Shown in pieces: positions 9,199 through 17,901 of a stretch of 64,000 nt of DNA. The DNA comes from an uncultured Alteromonadaceae bacterium (GTDB taxonomy: Bacteria > Pseudomonadota > Gammaproteobacteria > Enterobacterales > Alteromonadaceae), in assembly GCA_947503265.1 (NCBI GenBank), contig CANNDC010000002.1, forward strand, positions 310,001-374,000, in the 5' to 3' direction. Within the stretch, counting starts at the first letter, position 1, and each line of letters starts with the position of its first letter. The position numbers and the translations under genes were made by a program. The notes below the pieces were generated by a model. That model worked only from the letters and a program-made list of their open reading frames with translations, did not search any database and was not told where the DNA came from.

Positions 9199-10753
9199 AT
9201 TAAAACTAAATCCACATCAAAAGCAATCAGTCATAACTAGTCTATCAGCGGCTATAGCTGCATTTTTGGTGCTGATATTATTTACATTATTAATATTTAT
9301 TCTAGTAAAAGGCAGTAGCTATTTTTGGCCACAAGCAATTCAGAAAATTACCTACTATTCTGTAGATTCGGCGCAAAAGATAACTGTATTCGCCCAGCAA
9401 ACAGCGACAAGTGTGAGAGCCGAGCAATTGATCTTTCACTATCGTGGCACTCTAGATAATACGTCTGCAATGAAACAAATTTCATTGACTCAAGACAAAG
9501 TTTTATCGCAACAAAGTGCTCCTGACGCGAATTTAATAATGCTTGAAGATGGTAGCAAATTGTTAGCTAGACCACTTTATTTGCAAGATGCCTCTTCTGC
9601 TGAAATATCCTTGCTCGAATTTGACAAGCTACAGGAAAAATTAGCAAAAATTCAACAACAGGTTGAGTTGATTAGAAGTGGTGAGTTGGCATCTATTCAC
9701 ATAAGTTTGGCAGAAATGGATCGGAAAAATGTTGCTCTCAATGCCCCTGCTCGGGTAAAAATGGCGGCGCGATTTTATGATCTTCAAGCTATATTACAAG
9801 TGAAGTTAGATGAGATGGCGTTGTTTCGCTTGCAATTAGAATTCGCCAACGGTAGCAGAGCCAATCTATCTTTAGCAAATGTTGAAAATCTATCTGCAGT
9901 GAACACACTTTCCTTAACGGGCAAGATTCTGTCAGCAATTTCTTCGTTTTGGACATTCTTGAGTGATTCACCAAAACTCGACAATACGACAGGAGGAATC
10001 TTTCCCGCACTATTTGGCACCATTATTATGGTGCTAATGATGACGATCATAGTCACCCCTTTTGGAGTTCTTGCTGCTTTATATCTGCATGAATATGCGC
10101 CACGTAACAAAACGACCGCACTGATTCGTATTTCGGTTAATAACTTAGCTGGCGTCCCCTCTATAGTTTATGGTGTTTTTGGTTTAGGTTTTTTCGTCTA
10201 TTTTGTCGGCGCAGGTATCGATAGTCTATTTTTCGCTGATAATCTGCCCGCTCCAACGTTTGGCTCACCGGGATTGTTTTGGGCATCTTTAACCATGGCT
10301 ATTTTTACCTTGCCAGTTGTCATCGTTGCCACCGAAGAGGGGTTACGTAGAGTGCCTGAATCACTCCGAAAAGGTAGTTATGCGTTAGGCGCAACACAAA
10401 TAGAAACGCTTTTTAACACTGTCATTCCCATTGCTAGTCCTGGTATTATGACAGGGGTTATTTTGGCTATTGCCAGAGGTGCTGGCGCGGTGGCACCGCT
10501 GATGCTATTGGGAGCAGTCAAATTTGCTCCTTCTTTGCCCGTGGATGCTGAATTTCCCTTTGTGCATTTACATCGTCAATTTATGCATCTCGGTGTGCTG
10601 ATTTATGATGGCGCTTTTCATAGCCAAAATGTGGGGCATAGCTCTTCTTTTATCTTCGCCTGTTGTATGCTTTTACTCGTTATTGTATTTACGTTAAATT
10701 TAGTCGCTGTATTTATTCGTAACCGTTTGAGAAATCAATATTCACAAGGCTAG
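9191..10753 (+). CDS. pstA: phosphate ABC transporter permease PstA (long form)
   Basis: Partner permease of PstC. The start is the GTG that overlaps the last 8 bases of pstC and begins MRELKLNPHQKQ. A first membrane helix (residues 15-45) is followed by about 200 periplasmic residues, partly coiled-coil-like. The standard PstA permease domain comes after that, with GGIFPALFGTIIMV, the LAGVPSIVYG motif and the EAA loop SLRKGSYALGATQIETLFNTV. About 520 residues compares with roughly 290 for E. coli PstA. The insertion matches the one in PstC, suggesting a shared periplasmic module. Confidence 0.92.
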   Translation: MRELKLNPHQKQSVITSLSAAIAAFLVLILFTLLIFILVKGSSYFWPQAIQKITYYSVDSAQKITVFAQQTATSVRAEQLIFHYRGTLDNTSAMKQISLTQDKVLSQQSAPDANLIMLEDGSKLLARPLYLQDASSAEISLLEFDKLQEKLAKIQQQVELIRSGELASIHISLAEMDRKNVALNAPARVKMAARFYDLQAILQVKLDEMALFRLQLEFANGSRANLSLANVENLSAVNTLSLTGKILSAISSFWTFLSDSPKLDNTTGGIFPALFGTIIMVLMMTIIVTPFGVLAALYLHEYAPRNKTTALIRISVNNLAGVPSIVYGVFGLGFFVYFVGAGIDSLFFADNLPAPTFGSPGLFWASLTMAIFTLPVVIVATEEGLRRVPESLRKGSYALGATQIETLFNTVIPIASPGIMTGVILAIARGAGAVAPLMLLGAVKFAPSLPVDAEFPFVHLHRQFMHLGVLIYDGAFHSQNVGHSSSFIFACCMLLLVIVFTLNLVAVFIRNRLRNQYSQG

Positions 10754-10787
10754 AACTTGTTAACTAATAAAGTAGAACTGACTTTTT

Positions 10788-11594
10788 ATGCTTAAGCTTT
10801 TTGAACACAGTCGCAAACCTATAGAAAGTATTCCGCTGGAAGACGTTGCGATTGACGTGAAAAACCTCAATTTGCGTTTTAATGGCAAACTGGTGCTCGA
10901 TGATATCAATATGATCATCCCTAAAAATAAGGTTACGGCATTTATTGGTCAAAGTGGTTGCGGTAAATCTACCTTGATTAGCTGTTTTAATCGGATGAAT
11001 GATTTGATACATGGTTGCGAGGTAACGGGTACAGTGCGCATGGGTGGACGAGATATCTATCATAAAAAGGAAAATGTAGCTGAATTACGCACTAGAGTAG
11101 GTATGGTATTTCAGCGACCAAATCCCTTTCCAATGTCGATTTTTGACAATGTTTGTTACGGTTTAAGATTGCAAGGAGTTAATGAACGAAGAGTGCTGGA
11201 TGAGGCGGTTGAATCGGCTCTAAAAGAAGCTGCATTGTGGTCTGAAGTAAAAAATCGTTTGTTTGAATCCGCACTTAACTTGTCTGGAGGACAACAACAA
11301 CGACTGGTAATCGCAAGAGCGTTGGCATTGAAACCAGAAATACTGTTGCTCGATGAACCTACTTCGGCACTGGATCCCTTAGCAACTCTTTATATAGAAG
11401 AATTGATCAATGCGTTGAAAACAAGTCATACGGTAGTTGTCGTAACACACAATATGCAACAGGCGGCACGAGTATCTGATTACACGGCTTTTTTGCATGA
11501 AGGTAAAGTCGTTGAATACTCAGATAGTGATACACTGTTCACCATGCCGAAAATAAAGCAAACAGAAGCTTACATCACGGGGCGATATGGCTAA
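10788..11594 (+). CDS. pstB: phosphate ABC transporter ATP-binding protein
   Basis: ATPase that powers the PstCA permease; cytoplasmic face of the inner membrane. The 268 residues carry Walker A GQSGCGKS, the Q-loop region [16 protein letters not shown] typical of PstB, the signature LSGGQQQR, Walker B ILLLDEP and the switch histidine in VVTHNMQQ. Third gene of the pst cluster, 34 bases after pstA. Confidence 0.97.
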   Translation: MLKLFEHSRKPIESIPLEDVAIDVKNLNLRFNGKLVLDDINMIIPKNKVTAFIGQSGCGKSTLISCFNRMNDLIHGCEVTGTVRMGGRDIYHKKENVAELRTRVGMVFQRPNPFPMSIFDNVCYGLRLQGVNERRVLDEAVESALKEAALWSEVKNRLFESALNLSGGQQQRLVIARALALKPEILLLDEPTSALDPLATLYIEELINALKTSHTVVVVTHNMQQAARVSDYTAFLHEGKVVEYSDSDTLFTMPKIKQTEAYITGRYG

Positions 11595-11658
11595 TGTTTA
11601 CCTACCGTGAGTACTCCAGATTTTCTAGTCTGCCAATTTGTGAAGAGGGATTCTATTA

Positions 11659-12369
11659 ATGTCTCAGCTTGAGATCAATACGCATATTTCAGTGCGATTC
11701 AATCAAGAATTGGAAAGCTTGAAAAACTCTGTATTGGCAATGGGAGGTGTTGTAGAGCAACAACTGTCCGATACACTTAATGCATTGAAAACCAATAACG
11801 CAGGATTAGCTGAAAAAGTTGCGCTAAATGACATGCAAGTTAATTCAATGGAAATACAAATTGATGAAGAATGCATGCGTATTATTGCCAGAAGACACCC
11901 CACTGCTAGCGATTTACGATTAGTGATGACGATCGCCAAAGCAACAACAGATATTGAACGCATTGGCGATGAAATAGAGCGAATAGCGCGTCTTATTGCT
12001 AAGTCAAATGTACCTGAATCCGACAGTTTCAAAACCAGTATGCAAGTGATTGGTGAGCAAGTGCTGGAAATGCTGCGTGGAACCCTCGATTCCTTTGCGA
12101 GAGTCGATTTAGATTCTGCCATGTTAATGTACAAGAGCGATCAAGATATTGATGCACTGTATAAAGAACTCTTAAGCATGACCATAACTGAAATGCAGCA
12201 AAACAGTGATGACTTGGAAACCTGGCTAGAAGTGCTATGGGCGTTGCGTTCTTTTGAGCGAATCGGTGATCGATGCAAAAATATTTGCGAATATGTCATG
12301 TATTTGACCAAAGGAACCGATATGCGTCATATCGCAATTGAATCAATACAGAGTAAGTTGGTTAATTAA
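11659..12369 (+). CDS. phoU: phosphate signalling protein PhoU
   Basis: Cytoplasmic helical protein that couples Pst transporter state to the PhoR/PhoB system and represses the Pho regulon when phosphate is plentiful. Two PhoU repeats are visible, each with the D-x-E-R-I-G-D signature (TDIERIGDEIERIARL, and RSFERIGDRCKNICEYV near the C-terminus). The 236-residue length is standard. It ends the pstCAB-phoU unit and no sensor kinase follows. Confidence 0.95.
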   Translation: MSQLEINTHISVRFNQELESLKNSVLAMGGVVEQQLSDTLNALKTNNAGLAEKVALNDMQVNSMEIQIDEECMRIIARRHPTASDLRLVMTIAKATTDIERIGDEIERIARLIAKSNVPESDSFKTSMQVIGEQVLEMLRGTLDSFARVDLDSAMLMYKSDQDIDALYKELLSMTITEMQQNSDDLETWLEVLWALRSFERIGDRCKNICEYVMYLTKGTDMRHIAIESIQSKLVN

Positions 12370-12512
12370 TTAACCCGGATGAATTTACAAATCAATACCA
12401 CTTTATTTTCGATTCATGCTCGTAATAAAAATGTCATATTATTTTTTGATTTTTCGAGTATGATGCTTCGCTATATTTTGTGGCGGAGTCAACCACCTAA
12501 TGAGAAAATCCA

Positions 12513-13190
12513 ATGTCTATTAATACTTTTCTCGGCGTTTTTGCAAAGTCGCCCCTTAAACCGTTGGAAGATCATATTAACTTGGTCGAACAGTGTAGCC
12601 AAATGCTAGGTCCTTTTTTTCGAAGTGTATTTGAGAAAAATTGGGAAAAAGCGACCAAAATTCAAAAAGAGTTATCACAGCTAGAGAAAAAAGCGGATGA
12701 TGTTAAAAGAGAACTGAGAACAAGCTTACCAAACGGCATTTTTATGCCTATTCAACGTCAAGATATTCTCAGTTTGTTGACCCAACAAGATAAAATCGCC
12801 AACAAAGCAAAAGATATTTCAGGCCGAGTAGTAGGCCGTAAATTAGAAATTCCCTCAGCAATTCAAAAAACCTTTTCCGTTTATTTAGCTCGATGTTTAG
12901 ATGCAACTGAACAAGCAAAATCAGTAATCAACGAGCTTGATGACTTATTAGAAACCGGATTTAAGGGACGTGAGGTGGATCTTGTTGAAGGTATGATTTG
13001 TGAACTTGATCGCATTGAAGATGATACCGACAGTTTACAAATTGGTTTAAGAGCCGAACTATTAGCAATTGAAAAAGAATTAAATCCGATCGATGTGATG
13101 TTTTTATACAACATTATTGAGTGGATTGGAGATTTGGCCGACAACGCAGAAAAAGTCGGTGCAAAGCTTGAATTGATGTTAGCAGGGTAA
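12513..13190 (+). CDS. DUF47/PhoU-like Pit accessory protein (YkaA family)
   Basis: 225 residues, nearly all helical, of the TIGR00153/DUF47 family distantly related to PhoU. These proteins are usually encoded directly before a Pit phosphate permease and are thought to modulate it. The start ATG is preceded by GAGAA. It ends 11 bases before pit, so the two are almost certainly one operon. Family assignment is firm; its biochemical role is inferred from relatives. Confidence 0.88.
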   Translation: MSINTFLGVFAKSPLKPLEDHINLVEQCSQMLGPFFRSVFEKNWEKATKIQKELSQLEKKADDVKRELRTSLPNGIFMPIQRQDILSLLTQQDKIANKAKDISGRVVGRKLEIPSAIQKTFSVYLARCLDATEQAKSVINELDDLLETGFKGREVDLVEGMICELDRIEDDTDSLQIGLRAELLAIEKELNPIDVMFLYNIIEWIGDLADNAEKVGAKLELMLAG

Positions 13191-13201
13191 GAGTAACCAC
13201 T

Positions 13202-14470
13202 ATGGATATTATTAACACTTACGGTTTGCTGCTGATTATCACCGCAGCAGTTGTCGGATTTTTAATGGCTTGGGGCGTTGGTGCAAACGATGTAGCCAAT
13301 GCCATGGGCACATCAGTTGGCTCAAAAGCGCTCACTATCAAGCAAGCAATTCTGATTGCAATGGTCTTTGAGTTTGCTGGTGCGTATCTAGCTGGAGGGG
13401 AAGTTACCTCTACAATTCGTAAGGGAATTATTGATACAGCCTACTTTATTGACCAACCCGAATTACTTGTATTTGGTATGATTTCCGCATTACTTTCGGC
13501 AGGAATATGGTTGGCTGTAGCGTCTTACCTAGGGTGGCCCGTTTCGACAACACACTCGATCATTGGTGCCATAGTTGGATTTTCTGCGGTTGGTGTTAGT
13601 GTCGACTCCGTTGAATGGGCGCAAGTTGGCGGTATTGTCGCGAGTTGGGTCATTACACCAGCTATATCCGGATTCATCGCTTACCTAATTTTTATGAGCG
13701 CTCAAAAGCTCATTTTTGATACTGAAAATCCATTTGATAATGCTAAAAAGTATGTGCCTATCTACATGGCATTTGCTGGCTTCGTGATGTCTTTGGTTAC
13801 CATCAAAAAGGGTCTAAAACACGTTGGTTTAAATCTTTCTGCTGTAGAGGGATATTCCCTTGCTATCGGTATTGCAATCGGCGTAGGGATACTAGGTAAA
13901 CTCGCAATTGATAGAATAAAATTCAAAGAGAATCTGGATAAAAATACACAGTTTGCAAACGTTGAAAAAGTATTTGCCATACTGATGGTCGTGACTGCTT
14001 GTTGTATGGCATTTGCTCACGGTTCAAATGACGTTGCTAATGCCATTGGGCCTCTAGCAGCTGTGGTTTCGGTAGTAAATAGTGGCGGCGAAATAAATGC
14101 ATCTGCTCGACTAGACTGGTGGATATTACCATTGGGAGCTATCGGTATCGTCGCCGGTTTAGCATTATTTGGTCATCGAGTGATTAAAACCATAGGTAAT
14201 GGTATTACTCATCTAACACCTAGCCGTGGCTTTGCAGCAGAACTTGCCGCAGCAACGACAGTCGTGCTTGCCTCGGGCACAGGGTTACCCATCTCAACCA
14301 CGCAAACATTAGTTGGTGCCGTGTTGGGTGTCGGTATGGCACGAGGAATCGCTGCTTTGAACTTAGGCGTAATTAGAAATATTGTGGTTTCTTGGGTAGT
14401 GACTTTGCCAGCAGGTGCTGGTTTATCAATCGTATTCTTCTTTATGCTCAAAGCTATCTTCTCTGTTTAA
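13202..14470 (+). CDS. pit: inorganic phosphate transporter, PiT/PHO4 family
   Basis: Low-affinity secondary phosphate transporter of the inner membrane, 422 residues. The two duplicated PHO4 signatures are clear: GANDVANAMGTSVGSKALT near residue 28 and GSNDVANAIGPLAAV near residue 275. Each is followed later by a P-x-S-x-T-H/Q motif (GWPVSTTHSIIGA, GLPISTTQTLVGA). About ten membrane helices are expected. It is shorter than E. coli PitA (499) but typical of marine homologues. Placed beside the Pst genes, it gives the cell both high- and low-affinity uptake. Confidence 0.93.
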   Translation: MDIINTYGLLLIITAAVVGFLMAWGVGANDVANAMGTSVGSKALTIKQAILIAMVFEFAGAYLAGGEVTSTIRKGIIDTAYFIDQPELLVFGMISALLSAGIWLAVASYLGWPVSTTHSIIGAIVGFSAVGVSVDSVEWAQVGGIVASWVITPAISGFIAYLIFMSAQKLIFDTENPFDNAKKYVPIYMAFAGFVMSLVTIKKGLKHVGLNLSAVEGYSLAIGIAIGVGILGKLAIDRIKFKENLDKNTQFANVEKVFAILMVVTACCMAFAHGSNDVANAIGPLAAVVSVVNSGGEINASARLDWWILPLGAIGIVAGLALFGHRVIKTIGNGITHLTPSRGFAAELAAATTVVLASGTGLPISTTQTLVGAVLGVGMARGIAALNLGVIRNIVVSWVVTLPAGAGLSIVFFFMLKAIFSV

Positions 14471-14498
14471 AAGTCTTCTCAGTTTGAGACTAAATTGG

Positions 14499-14534
14499 TT
14501 AGCTTCGGCAATGTGTATGCGTTTCCGAAGCTAA
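14499..14534 (+). terminator. hairpin after pit
   Basis: A perfect 10-bp inverted repeat, TTAGCTTCGG and CCGAAGCTAA, with a 16-base loop lies just after the pit stop. No good T-tract follows. Probable terminator of the DUF47-pit operon. The arm sequence TTAGCTTCGG recurs elsewhere in the window. Confidence 0.55.
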
Positions 14535-14595
14535 TAGCATTTATCCTCCAAATTAATGTCTATACATTTCAAAAAACTGATTTAAACTACATTTA

Positions 14596-14607
14596 TTAAT
14601 CGATTAA
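14596..14607. promoter_or_regulatory. palindrome upstream of oxyR
   Basis: TTAATCGATTAA is a perfect 12-base palindrome 17 bases before the oxyR start, with a core ATCGAT resembling LysR-type T-N11-A sites. It could be an autoregulatory operator. Position and symmetry are the only evidence. Confidence 0.3.
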
Positions 14608-14623
14608 ATGATTGTTTTAGACT

Positions 14624-15535
14624 ATGAAATGGCCCAACCTCAAACACCTTCATTATCTTGTTGTCTTGCATCAGGAACAACATTTTAACCGAGCAGCGCA
14701 GCAATGCCATGTGAGTCAATCTACACTCAGTACGGCGATACAAAATCTAGAAGAACAATTTGGCTGTCAATTATTAGAACGTGAACATAAAACCTTTGTA
14801 TTCACGCCTTTTGGTTTGGAATTGGTGGAACGAAGTAAATCTTTGCTCAATGATGCCAATGAACTGGTTGATTTTGCGCAGACTGCGGGTAATTGGCAGG
14901 CAGGTAAATTAAAGTTGGGTGTGATACCCACTATAGCACCTTTCATTTTCGAAAAAGTGATTGATGCTGTTAGCAAGAATCTTCCAGAGATCAATCTACA
15001 ACTGCAAGAGGATACAACTGAAAACCTGCTTAAGCAGTTAAATGAAGGCGCGCTTGATTTGCTTATGCTCGCTTTACCGATTGACACGCCAGGATGTAAA
15101 AAGTTAGTAATAGGCCATGATCCGTTTCACCTTATTGCCCATGGTGATCTTGCCGAAACCTTACCACAACCTATGGATGTATCTGCGCTTCCGAAAGAAA
15201 GCGTTTTTTTGCTACAGAAGGAACATTGCATGACAGGACACGCGGTCAGTGCATGTGGCCTGCAACATAAAGAACAAGTCAGTTCGTTGGCAGCTTCAAG
15301 CCTGTACACGCTTGTGCAACTAGCAAATAGCAAGTTGGGCTTCACATTTATGCCTGAGCTGGCAATACAAAATCATATCCTTAGTTCATCTCCATTGGTT
15401 TCTATGCCGGCCGAAGACAATGCTTATCGAGAAATTGGCTTAGTCTGGCGCTCGGGGACAACACGCGTGCGATTGTTCAGATTATTGGCTGAACTATTCT
15501 CTCCCTTGATGCCAATTCCAACATTAAAAAAATAA
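14624..15535 (+). CDS. oxyR: hydrogen-peroxide-responsive LysR regulator OxyR
   Basis: LysR-family activator of peroxide defence genes. The N-terminal winged helix (residues 1-60) includes HFNRAAQQCHVSQSTLSTAI, and the rest is the substrate-binding-type domain. The two redox cysteines stand at Cys202 and Cys211 in HCMTGHAVSAC, with exactly the nine-residue offset of E. coli Cys199/Cys208. 303 residues compares with 305. The peroxidase genes it may control are not adjacent. The cysteine pair makes OxyR much more likely than a generic LysR protein. Confidence 0.93.
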   Translation: MKWPNLKHLHYLVVLHQEQHFNRAAQQCHVSQSTLSTAIQNLEEQFGCQLLEREHKTFVFTPFGLELVERSKSLLNDANELVDFAQTAGNWQAGKLKLGVIPTIAPFIFEKVIDAVSKNLPEINLQLQEDTTENLLKQLNEGALDLLMLALPIDTPGCKKLVIGHDPFHLIAHGDLAETLPQPMDVSALPKESVFLLQKEHCMTGHAVSACGLQHKEQVSSLAASSLYTLVQLANSKLGFTFMPELAIQNHILSSSPLVSMPAEDNAYREIGLVWRSGTTRVRLFRLLAELFSPLMPIPTLKK

Positions 15536-15610
15536 TTCCAACTTCTTCAAACTTTATTTTGCAGTCTCTCGACTTTATTAATAATACAAGTGATTACGGA
15601 CTAAAAACAC

Positions 15611-16153
15611 GTGTTTGAAAAGAGCGATGAACAGCTTATTGAAAAGGCCCTAAGCGGCAATAAGCGCGCATGGATGAACTTGCTGAAACGCTATGAGGTC
15701 CAGATCTACAATTACGGTATTCGAATGACGGGTAATAAAGACGACGCATTAGATCTAATGCAAGAAGTGTTTATTTCAGTCTTTAGAAATCTCAGTAATT
15801 ATCGTGGAGACGGGAGCTTTCGTGGTTGGCTGTTCAAGATCGCACACTATCGCTGTATCGAGTTTTATCGACGAAAAAAGCCAAATCAAAGTATCGACGA
15901 TACGCCTGAAACAGAAAGTAACGAAAGGGCGCTAGAAGACTCTTTTTCAGCGATTCAACAATCTAACCAAGTGGTATCTGCGATGCAGCATTTGCCTCTT
16001 GCTCAAAAATCAGTGGTCGAACTGAAATTTTTTGGCCAGTTTACATTTGACGAAATTGCTGAACAACTGGGAATTTCTAACAATACTGCCAAGTCGCGAC
16101 TTTATAGTGCCTTGGCAAAACTAAAGACCTTATTGGAGGTGGAGTATGTCTGA
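15611..16153 (+). CDS. ECF-type RNA polymerase sigma factor
   Basis: 180 residues with region 2 (GNKDDALDLMQEVFISVFRNL, then the promoter-melting segment GWLFKIAHYRCIEFYRR) and region 4 (LPLAQKSVVELKFFGQFTFDEIAEQLGI, with a helix-turn-helix that continues to NNTAKSRLYSAL). No region 3, so it is a group 4 sigma factor. It starts at a GTG. Its stop overlaps the start of the next gene by 8 bases, coupling it to the probable anti-sigma factor. It resembles RpoE-like sigma factors, but the partner is not RseA, so it is not called rpoE. Confidence 0.9.
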   Translation: MFEKSDEQLIEKALSGNKRAWMNLLKRYEVQIYNYGIRMTGNKDDALDLMQEVFISVFRNLSNYRGDGSFRGWLFKIAHYRCIEFYRRKKPNQSIDDTPETESNERALEDSFSAIQQSNQVVSAMQHLPLAQKSVVELKFFGQFTFDEIAEQLGISNNTAKSRLYSALAKLKTLLEVEYV

Positions 16154-16820
16154 CAACAATCATTCTGAGCTACTCAGTGCTTGGCTCGAAGGTGCGTTGA
16201 CTGACAATCAGCGTAACGAATTTGAAAAGCTATGTAGTGAAGATGCTGAGTTTGCTGCCCGAGTAGAAACTGCTAATAATGTTTCTATGCTAGCGCAAGA
16301 CTACCATAGTGATCCTGTTCCTGAATGGCATCGTGAAAGCACATTTAAGGGAGCTAGCCAATCAAAATGGTGGCAGTGGAGCGGTTTGCCTGCATTATCC
16401 ATGGCCTGTTCTTTTGTCGCTATTTTCATGGTCGTCAGTGGTTTTCAAATTCAAAAAGGGGAAGGCGTAGTCACTATTGGCTTTAATCAAGGCCTTGATC
16501 AATTACAAGTCGAAAAGCTGCTCGAACAACGCATGGCGGATTATCAGCAGGAACAGGCACTGGTGCTCGACGATTATGCTCAGTCGTTGAGACAACAGCA
16601 GATAGATGCCAGTACTCAGTTAACAAACTATTTATTGGCGTCCAGCAGACAAGAGAGACGAGAAGACTTCGGTGAGTTTATCAAGTTCATCAATGATCAA
16701 CGTAGTGAAGATCAAATATTTTACGCACGGCAGTTAAATCAACTGCAACAACAACTTTATGCGAACCCGGCAGAACCAAATTGGTCTGTAGATGCCGAGC
16801 CTAGCAACATAAATGATTAG
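16146..16820 (+). CDS. probable membrane anti-sigma factor
   Basis: 224 residues. A short cytoplasmic N-terminal domain (LLSAWLEGALTDNQRNEFEKL) looks like the anti-sigma fold of RseA-like proteins, without a zinc-binding HxxxCxxC motif. One membrane helix follows near residues 80-100 (ALSMACSFVAIFMVVSGF), then a glutamine-rich, probably coiled-coil periplasmic part. Overlap with the sigma gene is the strongest argument for anti-sigma function; sequence alone would leave it hypothetical. Confidence 0.72.
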   Translation: MSDNNHSELLSAWLEGALTDNQRNEFEKLCSEDAEFAARVETANNVSMLAQDYHSDPVPEWHRESTFKGASQSKWWQWSGLPALSMACSFVAIFMVVSGFQIQKGEGVVTIGFNQGLDQLQVEKLLEQRMADYQQEQALVLDDYAQSLRQQQIDASTQLTNYLLASSRQERREDFGEFIKFINDQRSEDQIFYARQLNQLQQQLYANPAEPNWSVDAEPSNIND

Positions 16821-16833
16821 AGAGGAATCAATC

Positions 16834-17769
16834 ATGAAGCAACGATTAACTTACAAACAAATCGCTAAGACGACCCTAGCAATTCTACTTACAGCGGTTA
16901 TGGCTCCCGTTCAAGGTAAAACAGATTTGAATGAGTTGGCCAACGAATTAGAAATCATGACTAGCATTTTAAATACGGCATTACGCCAAGATAGCAAAAC
17001 ATCGATAATCAAAACCCGTTCAATCGATGTAAAATATCTGGCCAATCAAGGCGTGGTTTTTGACGTCTCAACCAGTGGCATCAACAATTCGTTTAATTTT
17101 GAATTCTTATCTTTACCAAGCGCGCCACATCCACCTACGCCGCCCATTTCAGGCAATAGTTTTCAGGAGAAATGGATTATCGAAATTGATGATCATGATT
17201 GGGATGAAATGGCCCACGAAGCGATGGAGAAAGCGCGGGAAGCATTGGAAGAAGCCAGAGAAAAAATGAGAGAAATCCAAGAACAAAATCGCGAATATAG
17301 CTGGGAGCTCAGAGATTATTCTCGAAAACAACGTGATTTGGAATTTGAAATGCGCAATGCGGATAAAGAACGCAAGTCTGAAATTCAAAAAGAAATTAAT
17401 GAGTTGAAAAAGGACAAGGAGCGGATCGAATTAAGGCAAAAAGAAGCGCAGGAATTCGCAGCACAGCTAGAACAAGAAGAAAAACAAAAAGCAGCCGAAA
17501 AGAGCAAGGCACTGAAGAAACAAGTAGACCAATTTACCTCTGGTTTTGAGGCCAACGTAACCTCTGCGTTATGTAAGTATGGCGCGGGTATTAAAGCTTT
17601 GCCTGTAAATGAGAATGTTACGTTCATATTGAATGATTTTGTTAGTGAATCCCGCAAGTCGCGTCAAGATAAGTTTTACGTTTTTAGTCAGAAGGACATT
17701 CAGGATTGTGTGAAAGACAAACTGGATAGTAAAAAGCTATTGGCAAAGGCGGAAATCTATACATTTTAA
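16834..17769 (+). CDS. secreted coiled-coil protein of the sigma/anti-sigma operon
   Basis: About 311 residues, not recognised as a named family. An N-terminal signal peptide (TLAILLTAVMAPVQG) is followed by a small domain, a proline-rich linker (SAPHPPTPPISG), and a long Glu/Lys/Arg-rich coiled coil (about residues 120-220). The C-terminal domain has two cysteines (ALCKYG, IQDCVKDK) that may form a disulphide. AGAGGAA lies directly before this ATG, favouring it over the in-frame ATG 21 bases earlier. Third gene of the operon, so it is probably exported and sensed or induced by the sigma factor; this is inference. Confidence 0.75.
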   Translation: MKQRLTYKQIAKTTLAILLTAVMAPVQGKTDLNELANELEIMTSILNTALRQDSKTSIIKTRSIDVKYLANQGVVFDVSTSGINNSFNFEFLSLPSAPHPPTPPISGNSFQEKWIIEIDDHDWDEMAHEAMEKAREALEEAREKMREIQEQNREYSWELRDYSRKQRDLEFEMRNADKERKSEIQKEINELKKDKERIELRQKEAQEFAAQLEQEEKQKAAEKSKALKKQVDQFTSGFEANVTSALCKYGAGIKALPVNENVTFILNDFVSESRKSRQDKFYVFSQKDIQDCVKDKLDSKKLLAKAEIYTF

Positions 17770-17791
17770 GTTAAAAGTCTGTTTAGTGTAC

Positions 17792-17839
17792 TGATAAAGT
17801 CGTCCTGAATTGGGCACAGAGGTAGGATGACTTTTATCA
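17792..17839 (+). terminator. long hairpin ending the sigma-factor operon
   Basis: TGATAAAGTCGTCCT pairs with AGGATGACTTTTATCA through a stem of about 15 base pairs with one bulge and one G-T pair, loop 17 bases. It stands just after the coiled-coil gene and before the KAS III gene. It reads as an operon boundary though no strong T-run follows. Confidence 0.55.
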
Positions 17840-17901
17840 ACTAACCCGCTAGTATTACTCGGCCAATAATAATAAATGATGCAGCGGACACCTATCCCAT
17901 T

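Noticed and set aside
11703..12134. 143-residue frame opposite phoU
   Set aside because: Shadow of phoU, which carries the diagnostic repeats.
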